From Sulfitobacter sp. EhC04 (GTDB taxonomy: Bacteria; Pseudomonadota; Alphaproteobacteria; Rhodobacterales; Rhodobacteraceae), in NCBI RefSeq assembly GCF_001650875.1, contig NZ_LXYI01000008.1:62266-126265 (forward strand): a DNA stretch of 64,000 nucleotides. Direction: 5' to 3'. The notes under the pieces are model-generated. The model was not told where the DNA came from. It did not search any database and saw nothing but the letters and a program-made list of their open reading frames with translations. The position numbers and the translations under genes are program-made. This document shows, in pieces, positions 48,101 to 56,969 of this stretch (position 1 is its first letter; each line of letters opens with the position of its first letter).

Positions 48101-49564
48101 ATGGCCCTTCCCGTTGAAACCTTCTTTCTGCACCCCGACGCACAGGGGACACTGCAGCAGCAGATCCAGCAAATGATCGCGCAGGGCATCCTTTCGGGGC
48201 GGTTCCGGCAGGGCGAAAAACTGCCCTCGACCCGCAGGCTGGCCGCGCACCTTGGCGTCAGCCGGATCACCGTCACTATTGCCTACACCGAACTGCTGGC
48301 CAACGACTATCTGACCTCCAAAGGGCGGTCAGGCTACTTCGTGTCAGGCAATGCGCCCACTCCACCCAGCTTTGCCCCGGCGGCAGAACGGCAAGACGCG
48401 GTCGACTGGTCGCGCGCGATCGGCCAGAAGTTCAGCGGCGGCGCCACAGTATCAAAACCGCAGGATTGGGCAAAGTTCCGCTATCCCTTTATCTATGGCC
48501 AGGCCGACCCGACCCTGTTTGACCATGCCAACTGGCGGCTTTGTGCTTTGCAGGCACTGGGTCAGCGCGACTTTTCGGCCTTGACCACCGATTATTTCGA
48601 CCGCGACGACCCGCAGCTGATCGAGTTCATCGCCCGGCACACCTTGCCCCGCCGGGGCATCAATGCCCGGCCCGAACAGGTCCTGATCACCCTTGGGGCC
48701 CAGAACGCCCTGTGGCTGACCACCCAGGTGCTGCTGACCCAGCGCAGGCGCGCCGCACTCGAAGACCCCTGCTATCCCGCGTTGCGCGACATCCTGACCC
48801 AGTCGCGCTGCCACATGACACCCGTCCGCGTCGACGCCGATGGCATCCCCCCCGATGCGATCCCGCCCGATACCGACGTCATCTTTACCACGCCCAGCCA
48901 CCAATGCCCGACCAATGCCACCATGCCGATGGAGCGCCGCCATGCCCTGCTGGCCCGCGCCGGAGAGATGAACGCCCTGATTGTGGAGGACGATTACGAG
49001 TTCGAGATGTCCTTTCTCAAACCGCCCTCGCCCGCGCTGAAATCTCTCGATACCGATGGCCGGGTGATTTATGTCGGCAGCTTTTCCAAGTCGCTGTTTC
49101 CGGGGCTGCGCCTTGGCTACCTCGTGGGGTCAGAACCCTTCATCAAGGAAGCCCGCGCCCTGCGCGCCTCTGTCCTGCGGCACCCGCCAGGTCATATCCA
49201 GCGCACCGCCGCCTATTTCCTGTCCCTGGGCCACTATGATGCTCTGATCCGGCGCATGGGCAGCGCCCTGCAGGACCGGCGCGCGGTGATGGAAAGGGCC
49301 ATGGCAGAGCATGGCCTGCGCATTTCCGGACGTGGCTACTACGGCGGATCGTCCTTCTGGATGCGCGCCCCCGACGGGGTCGATACCGATGTGCTGGCCC
49401 GCAGGCTGCATCAACAGGACGTATTGATCGAACCGGGCCACCCCTTCTTTACCGGCAGGCATCGACCGTCGAACTACTACCGCCTGGCCTATTCCTCGAT
49501 CCCCGCCGCCCGCATCCCGGAGGGCCTGGCCCTGGTTGCACAGGCGATCAGGGATTTTGCCTGA
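48101..49564 (+). CDS. tauR: MocR-family regulator TauR
   Basis: GntR/MocR regulator of 487 aa. A winged-helix domain (about residues 15-85; SGRFRQGEKLPSTRRLAAHL, GVSRITVTIAYTELLANDYL) is joined to an aminotransferase-fold domain (about residues 120-480; LITLGAQNALWLTTQVLLTQ, VEDDYEFEMSFLKPP, VIYVGSFSKSLFPGLRLGYL with the PLP Lys). TauR in Rhodobacter activates taurine genes with PLP and taurine. It lies 114 bp before xsc on the same strand and is separated from tpa by about 1.7 kb of inserted or unrelated DNA, whereas tauR and tpa are usually adjacent. Confidence 0.9.
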   Translation: MALPVETFFLHPDAQGTLQQQIQQMIAQGILSGRFRQGEKLPSTRRLAAHLGVSRITVTIAYTELLANDYLTSKGRSGYFVSGNAPTPPSFAPAAERQDAVDWSRAIGQKFSGGATVSKPQDWAKFRYPFIYGQADPTLFDHANWRLCALQALGQRDFSALTTDYFDRDDPQLIEFIARHTLPRRGINARPEQVLITLGAQNALWLTTQVLLTQRRRAALEDPCYPALRDILTQSRCHMTPVRVDADGIPPDAIPPDTDVIFTTPSHQCPTNATMPMERRHALLARAGEMNALIVEDDYEFEMSFLKPPSPALKSLDTDGRVIYVGSFSKSLFPGLRLGYLVGSEPFIKEARALRASVLRHPPGHIQRTAAYFLSLGHYDALIRRMGSALQDRRAVMERAMAEHGLRISGRGYYGGSSFWMRAPDGVDTDVLARRLHQQDVLIEPGHPFFTGRHRPSNYYRLAYSSIPAARIPEGLALVAQAIRDFA

Positions 49565-49588
49565 AGTGGTATTAGGCGCCTATCACTT

Positions 49589-49620
49589 TTGGCCCTAACA
49601 GTAGGGAATATTGCCCCCTA
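49589..49620 (+). promoter_or_regulatory. candidate TauR operator before xsc
   Basis: TTGGCCCTAA (49589-49598) and TTGCCCCCTA (49611-49620) form a direct repeat with period 22, 58 bp before the xsc start. A palindromic GTGGTATTAGGCGCCTATCAC-like sequence lies just upstream, near the tauR stop. Confidence 0.55.
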
Positions 49621-49677
49621 GGGTGAACCAGACACCCGAGAATCGCGCGCCTCACGAAATATTAAGGAAGATCTGCC

Positions 49678-51456
49678 ATGAAAATGACGACCGAAGAAGC
49701 ATTTGTAAAAGTTCTCCAACGTCATGGCATCGACAATGCCTTTGGTATCATCGGGTCTGCGATGATGCCGATCTCTGACCTGTTTCCGCAGGCAGGTATC
49801 ATGTTCTGGGATTGCGCCCATGAAGGTTCGGCCGGGATGATGGCCGATGGCTATACGCGCGCCACCGGCAAGATGTCGATGATGATCGCACAGAACGGGC
49901 CCGGAATCACCAACTTCGTCACTGCCGTGAAAACCGCCTACTGGAACCACACCCCGCTGTTGCTGGTCACGCCCCAGGCCGCGAACAAGACCATCGGCCA
50001 AGGCGGCTTTCAGGAAGTCGAGCAGATGAAACTGTTCGAGGATATGGTCGCCTATCAGGAAGAGGTCCGCGACCCGACCCGCGTGGCCGAGGTCCTGACC
50101 CGCGTCATCGCCAAGGCCAAGCGTCTGGCCGGTCCCACCCAGATCAACATCCCGCGCGATTTCTGGACCCAGGTGGTGGATATCGACATCCCCGACCCTC
50201 TGGAGTTCGAACATTCCTCCGGCGGCGAGGGGTCTGTCACTGCAGCGGCCAAATTGCTGAGCGGGGCCAAGAACCCCGTGATCCTGAACGGTGCGGGCGT
50301 GGTCCTGTCCGACGGCGGCATTGACGCTTCCAAGGCGCTGGCAGAGCGGCTGGATGCCCCGGTATGTGTCGGCTACCAGCACAATGACGCCTTCCCCGGC
50401 TCGCATCCGCTGTTTGCAGGTCCGCTGGGCTATAACGGGTCCAAGGCTGGCATGGAGCTGATCAAGGATGCCGATGTGGTCCTGTGCCTCGGCACCCGGC
50501 TGAACCCCTTCTCGACCCTGCCGGGGTACGGCATGGAATACTGGCCCAAGGACGCCAAGATCATCCAGGTGGACATCAACGCCGACAGGATTGGCCTGAC
50601 CAAGAAGGTCACGGTGGGCATCGTGGGCGACGCGGCCAAGGTGGCCAAGGGCATCCTGAACCAGCTTTCCGAAGATGCGGGCGACGCCGGACGCGCAGAT
50701 CGCAAGGCAAGAATTGCCAAGGCGAAATCAACCTGGGCGCAGCAGTTGTCCTCGATGGACCACGAAGACGACGATCCGGGCACCACCTGGAACGAACGCG
50801 CCCGCAAGGACAAGCCGGACTGGATGTCACCCCGCATGGCATGGCGCGCGATCCAGTCGGCGCTGCCGCGCGAGGCGATCATCAGCTCGGACATCGGCAA
50901 CAATTGCGCCATCGGCAATGCCTATCCCGATTTCGACGCTGGCCGGAAATATCTGGCACCCGGTCTGTTCGGGCCTTGCGGCTACGGCCTGCCTGCCATC
51001 GTGGGCGCCAAGATCGGCCAACCTGATGTGCCGGTCGTGGGCTTTGCCGGTGACGGGGCCTTTGGCATCGCGGTCAACGAGTTGACGGCGATTGGACGCG
51101 GGGAATGGCCAGCGGTCACGCAGATTGTCTTTCGCAACTACCAATGGGGCGCGGAAAAGCGGAACTCGACCCTGTGGTTCGATGACAATTTCGTCGGCAC
51201 CGAACTGGACACCGATGTGTCCTATGCGGGCATTGCCCAGGCCTGCGGGCTGCAAGGCGTCGTGGCGCGCGACATGGATGAACTGACGGCGGCCCTCAAA
51301 AAGGCGATCGACGACCAGATGAACCACGGCAAAACCACGCTGATCGAGGCGATGATCAACCAGGAACTGGGTGAACCCTTCCGCCGCGACGCGATGAAAA
51401 AGCCGGTCAGTGTTGCGGGCATCTCGAAGTCCGACATGCGGCCGCAGTCGGTCTGA
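49678..51456 (+). CDS. xsc: sulfoacetaldehyde acetyltransferase Xsc
   Basis: Thiamine-diphosphate enzyme of 592 aa that uses phosphate to split sulfoacetaldehyde into sulfite and acetyl phosphate. N-terminal ThDP domain: NAFGIIGSAMMPISDLFPQA and DCAHEGSAGMMADGYTRATG with the catalytic Glu. Central domain: SGAKNPVILNGAGVVLSDGG. C-terminal ThDP-binding motif: FAGDGAFGIAVNELTAIGRG then FRNYQWGAEKRN. GGAAGATCTGCC lies before the ATG. It is the first gene of the operon xsc-ackA-tauE-soeABC; spacing to ackA is 3 bp. Confidence 0.96.
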   Translation: MKMTTEEAFVKVLQRHGIDNAFGIIGSAMMPISDLFPQAGIMFWDCAHEGSAGMMADGYTRATGKMSMMIAQNGPGITNFVTAVKTAYWNHTPLLLVTPQAANKTIGQGGFQEVEQMKLFEDMVAYQEEVRDPTRVAEVLTRVIAKAKRLAGPTQINIPRDFWTQVVDIDIPDPLEFEHSSGGEGSVTAAAKLLSGAKNPVILNGAGVVLSDGGIDASKALAERLDAPVCVGYQHNDAFPGSHPLFAGPLGYNGSKAGMELIKDADVVLCLGTRLNPFSTLPGYGMEYWPKDAKIIQVDINADRIGLTKKVTVGIVGDAAKVAKGILNQLSEDAGDAGRADRKARIAKAKSTWAQQLSSMDHEDDDPGTTWNERARKDKPDWMSPRMAWRAIQSALPREAIISSDIGNNCAIGNAYPDFDAGRKYLAPGLFGPCGYGLPAIVGAKIGQPDVPVVGFAGDGAFGIAVNELTAIGRGEWPAVTQIVFRNYQWGAEKRNSTLWFDDNFVGTELDTDVSYAGIAQACGLQGVVARDMDELTAALKKAIDDQMNHGKTTLIEAMINQELGEPFRRDAMKKPVSVAGISKSDMRPQSV

Positions 51457-51459
51457 GCT

Positions 51460-52560
51460 GTGCCGGGGCCTATACTCGTCCTCAATGCGGGTTCCTCGTC
51501 GATCAAATGCGCGCTTTTCGGCGCGCATTTCCGCGAGATGCTGCGAGTCGAGGCGACGGGGATCGGCGCGCAGGGTGCAGTGAAAGTCAATGGCAGAGCG
51601 CCGCGCGCCCTGTCCCTGCCGGACAATGCCGCCGCGTTGCGCGCGGTGGCGGATGCGCTCGCGGCGGAAGGTGCAGCGCTGGACCGGCTCGCGCTGGTGG
51701 CGCATCGCGTGGTGCATGGCAGCGATGAATTCACCGCCCCGACGCGCATCACCGACAAGGTCCGCGCGGGCATAGAGGCCTGCATCCCGCTGGCACCGCT
51801 GCATAATCCGCATCAGCTGGCTGCCATCGACTGGATCGCGCAGGCCGCCCCAACGCTGCCGCAGGTGGCCAGCTTCGACACCGCCTTTCACGCCACAGTG
51901 CCCGAGGTCGCCCGGCGATACGCTCTGCCCGACCTGCCTGCCACGCGCGGGCTGCGGCGCTACGGCTTTCATGGCAACAGCTATGCAGCACTTACCCGTG
52001 CCCTGCCGGAGATGACCGGCGCGCCGCTGCCCGCGCGATTGCTGGCACTGCATCTGGGCAACGGTGCCTCGCTCTGCGCGATCCGGGAGGGCGTGTCTGT
52101 CGCCACCACCATGGGTTATTCGCCCCTCGGGGGGCTCACCATGGGCACCCGCGTCGGCGTGATCGACCCCGGCGCGGTGCTGGAGCTGGTCTCGCGCGTC
52201 GGGCTGCCGCAGGCCGATCAGATCCTCAGCGCTCAGAGCGGGTTGCTGGGGCTGTCGGGCCTCAGCGGCGACATGCGTGAACTGGCCGCCAGTGATACGC
52301 CTCGGGCCGCCTTCGCCCGCGATCATTTCGCCTATTGGGCCGCGCGTCAGGCCGGGTCGATGTTCGCGGCCATGGGCGGCTGCGACGCCATCGCCTTTAC
52401 CGGCGGCATCGGCGAGAACGACGCGGACATCCGCACCCGCATCACCGAACTGCTGCGCTGGGCCGGAGACCTGCCCGTCCATGTCGTCCCCGCCGCCGAA
52501 GAGGCGCATATCGCCATGCATGCCGCGGATCTGACCGGCATCGACACCGCCGATGCCTGA
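51460..52560 (+). CDS. ackA: acetate kinase
   Basis: Enzyme of 366 aa that converts acetyl phosphate and ADP to acetate and ATP. Motifs: VLNAGSSSIKCALF at the N-terminus, VAHRVVHGSDEFTAPTRITD, RRYGFHGNSYAAL, LLALHLGNGASLCAIREG, TTMGYSPLGGLTMGTRVGVI and IAFTGGIGENDADIRTRITE. Placed straight after xsc, where many relatives have pta, it should use the acetyl phosphate made by Xsc for substrate-level phosphorylation. The start is GTG at 51460; I see no better start. It overlaps tauE by 8 bp. The chain is slightly short for AckA (about 395 aa). Confidence 0.93.
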   Translation: MPGPILVLNAGSSSIKCALFGAHFREMLRVEATGIGAQGAVKVNGRAPRALSLPDNAAALRAVADALAAEGAALDRLALVAHRVVHGSDEFTAPTRITDKVRAGIEACIPLAPLHNPHQLAAIDWIAQAAPTLPQVASFDTAFHATVPEVARRYALPDLPATRGLRRYGFHGNSYAALTRALPEMTGAPLPARLLALHLGNGASLCAIREGVSVATTMGYSPLGGLTMGTRVGVIDPGAVLELVSRVGLPQADQILSAQSGLLGLSGLSGDMRELAASDTPRAAFARDHFAYWAARQAGSMFAAMGGCDAIAFTGGIGENDADIRTRITELLRWAGDLPVHVVPAAEEAHIAMHAADLTGIDTADA

Positions 52561-53311
52561 TCCGTGGTTCCCCCTGCCCTTCACCCCGGTCGACATGGCA
52601 CTGCTTCTTGGCATCACGTTCGCTGCGGGTCTTGTGCGGGGGTTCGCGGGCTTTGCCCTGTCGGCGCTGGTGATGGCGGCGGCGGCCAGTTTCATCGCGC
52701 CGATCCTGCTGATCCCGATCCTGTGGTTTCAGGAAATGGCGGCCAGCCTGCTGATGGCACGCGGCGGCTGGCAAGCCGCGAACAGAACCCGTGCGGGTCT
52801 TCTGGTGGCAGGCAACTGGATCGGCTGGCCGCTGGGCCTCTGGCTGACGGTAAGCCTGCCCGTCACTACGTCAGGCCGCATTTCACTGGGCATGATACTT
52901 GTGTTGGCCGCTCTACAGATGCTCAAGGTCAACATCCCCGCCCTTGCCACCCGTGGCGGCACATTGATAGCCGGATTGCTGGCTGGCATCGTCTCTGGCG
53001 TGGCACATGTGGGCGGGATGGTGGTGGCGCTTTACGTGCTCAGCCAGAACGACACAGCGCGCGCCATGCGTGGCACTTTGGTGCTATTCCTCTTTGTGGG
53101 CTCTCTGGGGTCGTTGATATATCTTCTGGCGTTTGGCGTGATGACCCTTGCGGCAGTACAGGTTGCCGTGTTCCTGTTGCCCCTGACATTGTTTGGCGTC
53201 TGGCTCGGCACCAAGCTTTTTAATCCGAGGTGGGAACCCTATTACAAACCTTTCTGCCTCAGCCTTCTGATCGGCCTGGCGATCCTCTCGCTGACCCGCA
53301 GCCTGATCTGA
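52553..53311 (+). CDS. tauE: TauE/SafE-family (TSUP) anion exporter
   Basis: Inner-membrane protein of 252 aa with about eight helices in two TSUP repeats: ITFAAGLVRGFAGFALSALV near the N-terminus and LIAGLLAGIVSGVAHVGGMV at about residue 145. In taurine-degrading bacteria this family exports sulfite or sulfoacetate. Between ackA and soeABC it probably removes excess sulfite released by Xsc, protecting the cell while SoeABC works. The start overlaps the end of ackA. I cannot tell sulfite from sulfate as cargo. Confidence 0.88.
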   Translation: MPDPWFPLPFTPVDMALLLGITFAAGLVRGFAGFALSALVMAAAASFIAPILLIPILWFQEMAASLLMARGGWQAANRTRAGLLVAGNWIGWPLGLWLTVSLPVTTSGRISLGMILVLAALQMLKVNIPALATRGGTLIAGLLAGIVSGVAHVGGMVVALYVLSQNDTARAMRGTLVLFLFVGSLGSLIYLLAFGVMTLAAVQVAVFLLPLTLFGVWLGTKLFNPRWEPYYKPFCLSLLIGLAILSLTRSLI

Positions 53312-53329
53312 CCCGAAAAGGACCGAGTG

Positions 53330-56143
53330 ATGAACCAGCCCAAGCTGAACCTGAGCCCGAAAGTGTCGGACGAGGTGCGCAAGACGACCTGCTACATGTG
53401 CGCCTGCCGCTGCGGCATCAACGTTCACCTCAAGGAGGGCAAGGTCGCCTATATCGAGGGCAACCGTGACCATCCGGTGAACAAGGGTGTGCTTTGCGCC
53501 AAGGGGTCGGCGGGGATCATGCAGCACAACGCGCCCGCGCGCCTGCGTGCGCCGCTGAAGCGCGTGGGGCCCAGAGGGTCGGGCGCGTTCGAGGAAATAA
53601 GCTGGGACGAAGCCTATCAGATCGCCGCCGACTGGCTGACACCGATCCGAGAGTCAAATCCCGAAAAGCTGGCGTTCTTCACCGGGCGCGACCAGTCGCA
53701 AAGCTTCACGTCGCTTTGGGCGCAGGCCTTTGGCACGCCGAATTATGCGGCACATGGCGGTTTCTGTTCGGTCAACATGGCCGCTGCAGGCATCTACACC
53801 ATGGGCGGCGCGTTCTGGGAATTCGGCCAGCCCGACTGGGACCATACCAAGCTGTTCATGCTGTTCGGCGTGGCCGAAGATCACGACAGCAACCCCATCA
53901 AGATGGGGATCGGCAAGATCAAGGGACGTGGCGCGCGGGTCATTGGGGTCAACCCCATCCGCACCGGCTATAACGCCGTGGCCGACGATTGGGTCGGGAT
54001 CACGCCGGGCACCGACGGGTTGTTCATCCTGTCGATGATCCACTGTCTGATGCAGGCGGGCAGGATCGACCTGCATTACCTTGCGCAATATACCGACGCC
54101 CCGGTTCTGGTGAACGGGGACGAAAAGTCACCGGAATTCGGGCTTTACCTGCGCGACGAGGACGGCAAGCAACTGGTCATGGACCGCGTGACGAAAAAGC
54201 TGACACCCTATGACCAGCCCGGTGTGAAGCCGGACCTGTCCGCCACGCACCGCGCGAAGGGTGTGACCCACCGGCCCGTGTTTCACAAGATGGCCGAAAT
54301 GTACCTGAGCGAGGATTACGCCCCCGAGGCTGTCGCAGAGCGTTGCGGCCTGCCCGCAAACCGTATCCGCGCCATCGCGTCGGAACTTGCCCGAGTCGCT
54401 TTTGAAGAGGCGTTCGAACTGGACCACAAATGGACCGACTTCCGGGGCGAGACGCACGACACGATGATTGGCCGCCCGGTCAGTTTCCACGCGATGCGCG
54501 GGATCTCGGCCCATGCCAACGGTTTCCAGACCTGCCGCGCGCTGCATGTCCTGCAGATCATCCTCGGCACGGTTGAGGTGCCGGGCGGTTTCCGCTTCAA
54601 ACCGCCCTACCCGAAACCCGCGACGGCCCACCCCAGGCCCCATGTCGGCATGACCGCCGGTGCACCGCTGAACGGCCCGCACCTCGGCTTTGTGCACGGC
54701 CCGGAGGATCTGGCGCTGAAGGAAGACGGCACGCCTGCACGCATCGACAAGGCGTTTACCTGGGAAAACCCGATGTCCTCCCACGGGCTGATGCATATGG
54801 TGATCTCTAACGCCCACGCGGGTGATCCCTACAAGATCGACACGCTGTTCATGTACATGGCGAACATGTCGTGGAACTCCTCGATGAACACCGGCGGCGT
54901 GATGCAGATGCTGACCGACAAGGACGAAAACGGCGAATACGTGATCCCGCATATCATCTATTCGGACGCCTATAGTTCGGAAATGGTGGCCTATGCCGAC
55001 CTGATCCTGCCCGACACGACCTATCTGGAACGGCACGATTGCATTTCCCTGCTGGATCGCCCGATCTGCGAGGCTGACGCGGCCGCCGATGCGATCCGCT
55101 GGCCGGTGGTGGAGCCGGACCGCAATGTGAAGGGCTTTCAATCCGCGCTTTGCGATCTGGGGGCGAAACTGGGCCTGCCCGGTTTCGTGAACGAAGATGG
55201 CAGCCAGAAATATGCGGATTACGCGGATTACATCACCAACCACGAGCGCCGCCCCGGCATCGGCCCGCTGGCCGGCTGGCGGATGGGCGAAAGCGGCCTG
55301 CAATCGGGACGCGGCGCGCCCAACGCCGGGCAGATTGACAATTACATCGCCAATGGCGGCTTCTTTGCCGAACACATCCCCGAAGGCGCAAATTACTACA
55401 AACCCTGGAACCGGGCCTATCAGGACTGGGCAGTGAAGCTGGGGCTCTACGACAGCCCGCAGCCTTATCTGTTCTCGCTCTACGTGGAGCCGATGCGCAA
55501 ATTCCAGCTTGCCGCCGAAGGACATGGCGACCGCCAGCCACCCGAACATCTGCGCGCCCGGATCAAGGCGACCATGTCACCCCTGCCGATCTGGTACGAG
55601 ACCGACCAGCAAGGCAACGAGGGTTTCACCATCAATGCCCTCACCCAACGACCGATGGCAATGTATCATTCCTGGGGCAGCCAGAACGCCTGGCTGCGTC
55701 AGTTGCATGGCCACAACCCGCTGTACCTGCCGACAAAGCTGATGCGCCTGCACGACCTGTCGGATGGCGACTGGGCGCGGGTCACCTCGCCGCACGGAGA
55801 AATCACCGTGCCGGTGATGGAGATGGCCGCGCTGAACGAGAACACGGTCTGGACCTGGAACGCCATCGGCAAGCGCAAGGGGGCCTGGGCGCTGGACAAG
55901 GACGCGCCAGAGGCCACCAGGGGGTTCCTGCTGAACCATCTCATCCATGAATTGCTGCCCCCCAAGGGGGACGGGCTGCGTTGGGCCAACTCCGATCCGA
56001 TCACCGGCCAGGCGGCCTGGTTCGACCTGAAAGTGCGCATCGAAAAGACCGACGCCCCCAGGGAATCCCGGCCCGAATATCCGCCAATCGAGTCGCCTGT
56101 CCCGCAAGCCCCGGACAATCTGGCTTGGAAGGTCGGCAAATGA
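53330..56143 (+). CDS. soeA: sulfite dehydrogenase molybdopterin subunit SoeA
   Basis: Catalytic subunit (937 aa) of the cytoplasmic-facing sulfite:quinone oxidoreductase SoeABC. The N-terminal [4Fe-4S] motif is CYMCACRC (CxxCxxxC) with the fourth Cys in GVLCAKGSAG. Molybdopterin domains follow (ISWDEAYQIAADWLTPIRES; FFTGRDQSQSFTSLWAQAFG; GVNPIRTGYNAVADDWVGIT) and a C-terminal dinucleotide-binding domain. There is no Tat signal, which separates it from periplasmic relatives and agrees with Soe. AAGGA lies nine bases before the ATG at 53330. It oxidises sulfite from Xsc to sulfate. Confidence 0.92.
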   Translation: MNQPKLNLSPKVSDEVRKTTCYMCACRCGINVHLKEGKVAYIEGNRDHPVNKGVLCAKGSAGIMQHNAPARLRAPLKRVGPRGSGAFEEISWDEAYQIAADWLTPIRESNPEKLAFFTGRDQSQSFTSLWAQAFGTPNYAAHGGFCSVNMAAAGIYTMGGAFWEFGQPDWDHTKLFMLFGVAEDHDSNPIKMGIGKIKGRGARVIGVNPIRTGYNAVADDWVGITPGTDGLFILSMIHCLMQAGRIDLHYLAQYTDAPVLVNGDEKSPEFGLYLRDEDGKQLVMDRVTKKLTPYDQPGVKPDLSATHRAKGVTHRPVFHKMAEMYLSEDYAPEAVAERCGLPANRIRAIASELARVAFEEAFELDHKWTDFRGETHDTMIGRPVSFHAMRGISAHANGFQTCRALHVLQIILGTVEVPGGFRFKPPYPKPATAHPRPHVGMTAGAPLNGPHLGFVHGPEDLALKEDGTPARIDKAFTWENPMSSHGLMHMVISNAHAGDPYKIDTLFMYMANMSWNSSMNTGGVMQMLTDKDENGEYVIPHIIYSDAYSSEMVAYADLILPDTTYLERHDCISLLDRPICEADAAADAIRWPVVEPDRNVKGFQSALCDLGAKLGLPGFVNEDGSQKYADYADYITNHERRPGIGPLAGWRMGESGLQSGRGAPNAGQIDNYIANGGFFAEHIPEGANYYKPWNRAYQDWAVKLGLYDSPQPYLFSLYVEPMRKFQLAAEGHGDRQPPEHLRARIKATMSPLPIWYETDQQGNEGFTINALTQRPMAMYHSWGSQNAWLRQLHGHNPLYLPTKLMRLHDLSDGDWARVTSPHGEITVPVMEMAALNENTVWTWNAIGKRKGAWALDKDAPEATRGFLLNHLIHELLPPKGDGLRWANSDPITGQAAWFDLKVRIEKTDAPRESRPEYPPIESPVPQAPDNLAWKVGK

Positions 56144-56147
56144 TCCC

Positions 56148-56195
56148 CTTTCTTTTTGGGCTTAAATTTTCCCGGGGTCCGGGGCAGCGCCCCGG
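56148..56195 (+). repeat. T-rich intergenic motif with GC hairpin, in the soeA-soeB gap
   Basis: CTTTCTTTTTGGGC, TTAAATTTTCCCGGGG and then a hairpin CCGGGGC-AGC-GCCCCGG (56179-56195). It is the same pattern as at 32331 and fills the gap between the two cotranscribed genes. Confidence 0.7.
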
Positions 56196-56222
56196 CGCAA
56201 CACCGACAACGGAGCGCATCAG

Positions 56223-56969
56223 ATGACCACCCTCCCATCCGCCACCGGCAAGAAGCTGGGCCTGGTCATTGACCTCGACACCTGCGTCGGCTGTCATGCC
56301 TGCGTGATCTCCTGCAAGGGCTGGAACACAGAGAACTACGGCGCGCCGCTCAGTGACCAGGACGCCTATGGCAGCAACCCGTCGGGCACCTTCCTGAACC
56401 GCGTTCACAGCTACGAGGTTCAACCGGCCGAAGGCCATGCGCAGTTGATCCATTTTCCCAAGTCCTGCCTGCATTGCGAGGATGCGCCTTGCGTGACCGT
56501 CTGCCCCACCGGTGCCAGTTACAAACGGGTCGAAGACGGGATTGTGCTGGTCAACGAGTCCGACTGCATCGGCTGCGGCCTTTGTGCCTGGGCCTGCCCC
56601 TACGGGGCGCGCGAGATGGACATGGAAGAGAAGGTGATGAAGAAATGCACCCTCTGCGTGGACCGGATCTATAACGAAAATCTGCCGGAGGTGGACCGTA
56701 CCCCGACCTGCGTGCGGACCTGCCCTGCAGGCGCGCGGCACTTCGGCGACCTGGGCGATCCCGACAGTGATGTCAGCCGCCTGGTTGCGGAGCGTGGCGG
56801 CGTGGACCTGATGCCCGAACAGGGCACGAAGCCCGTCAATAAATACCTGCCGCCACGGCCAAAGGATACGCTACCGGAAATCGACGTGCTGGCCCCTTTC
56901 CTTGAACCCGTGGCGCAGGAGCCCACAGGCTTCCTTGCCTGGCTCGACAAGGCACTGGAGAAACTCTGA
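56223..56969 (+). CDS. soeB: sulfite dehydrogenase iron-sulfur subunit SoeB
   Basis: Electron-transfer subunit of 248 aa with four [4Fe-4S] clusters of the DmsB/PhsB type: DTCVGCHACVISCKGW, CLHCEDAPCVTVCPTGASYK, DCIGCGLCAWACPYGA and CTLCVDR with CVRTCPAGARHFGD. It carries electrons from SoeA to the membrane subunit. The ATG is 79 bp after soeA, and the stop overlaps the soeC start by one base (TGATG). Confidence 0.95.
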   Translation: MTTLPSATGKKLGLVIDLDTCVGCHACVISCKGWNTENYGAPLSDQDAYGSNPSGTFLNRVHSYEVQPAEGHAQLIHFPKSCLHCEDAPCVTVCPTGASYKRVEDGIVLVNESDCIGCGLCAWACPYGAREMDMEEKVMKKCTLCVDRIYNENLPEVDRTPTCVRTCPAGARHFGDLGDPDSDVSRLVAERGGVDLMPEQGTKPVNKYLPPRPKDTLPEIDVLAPFLEPVAQEPTGFLAWLDKALEKL

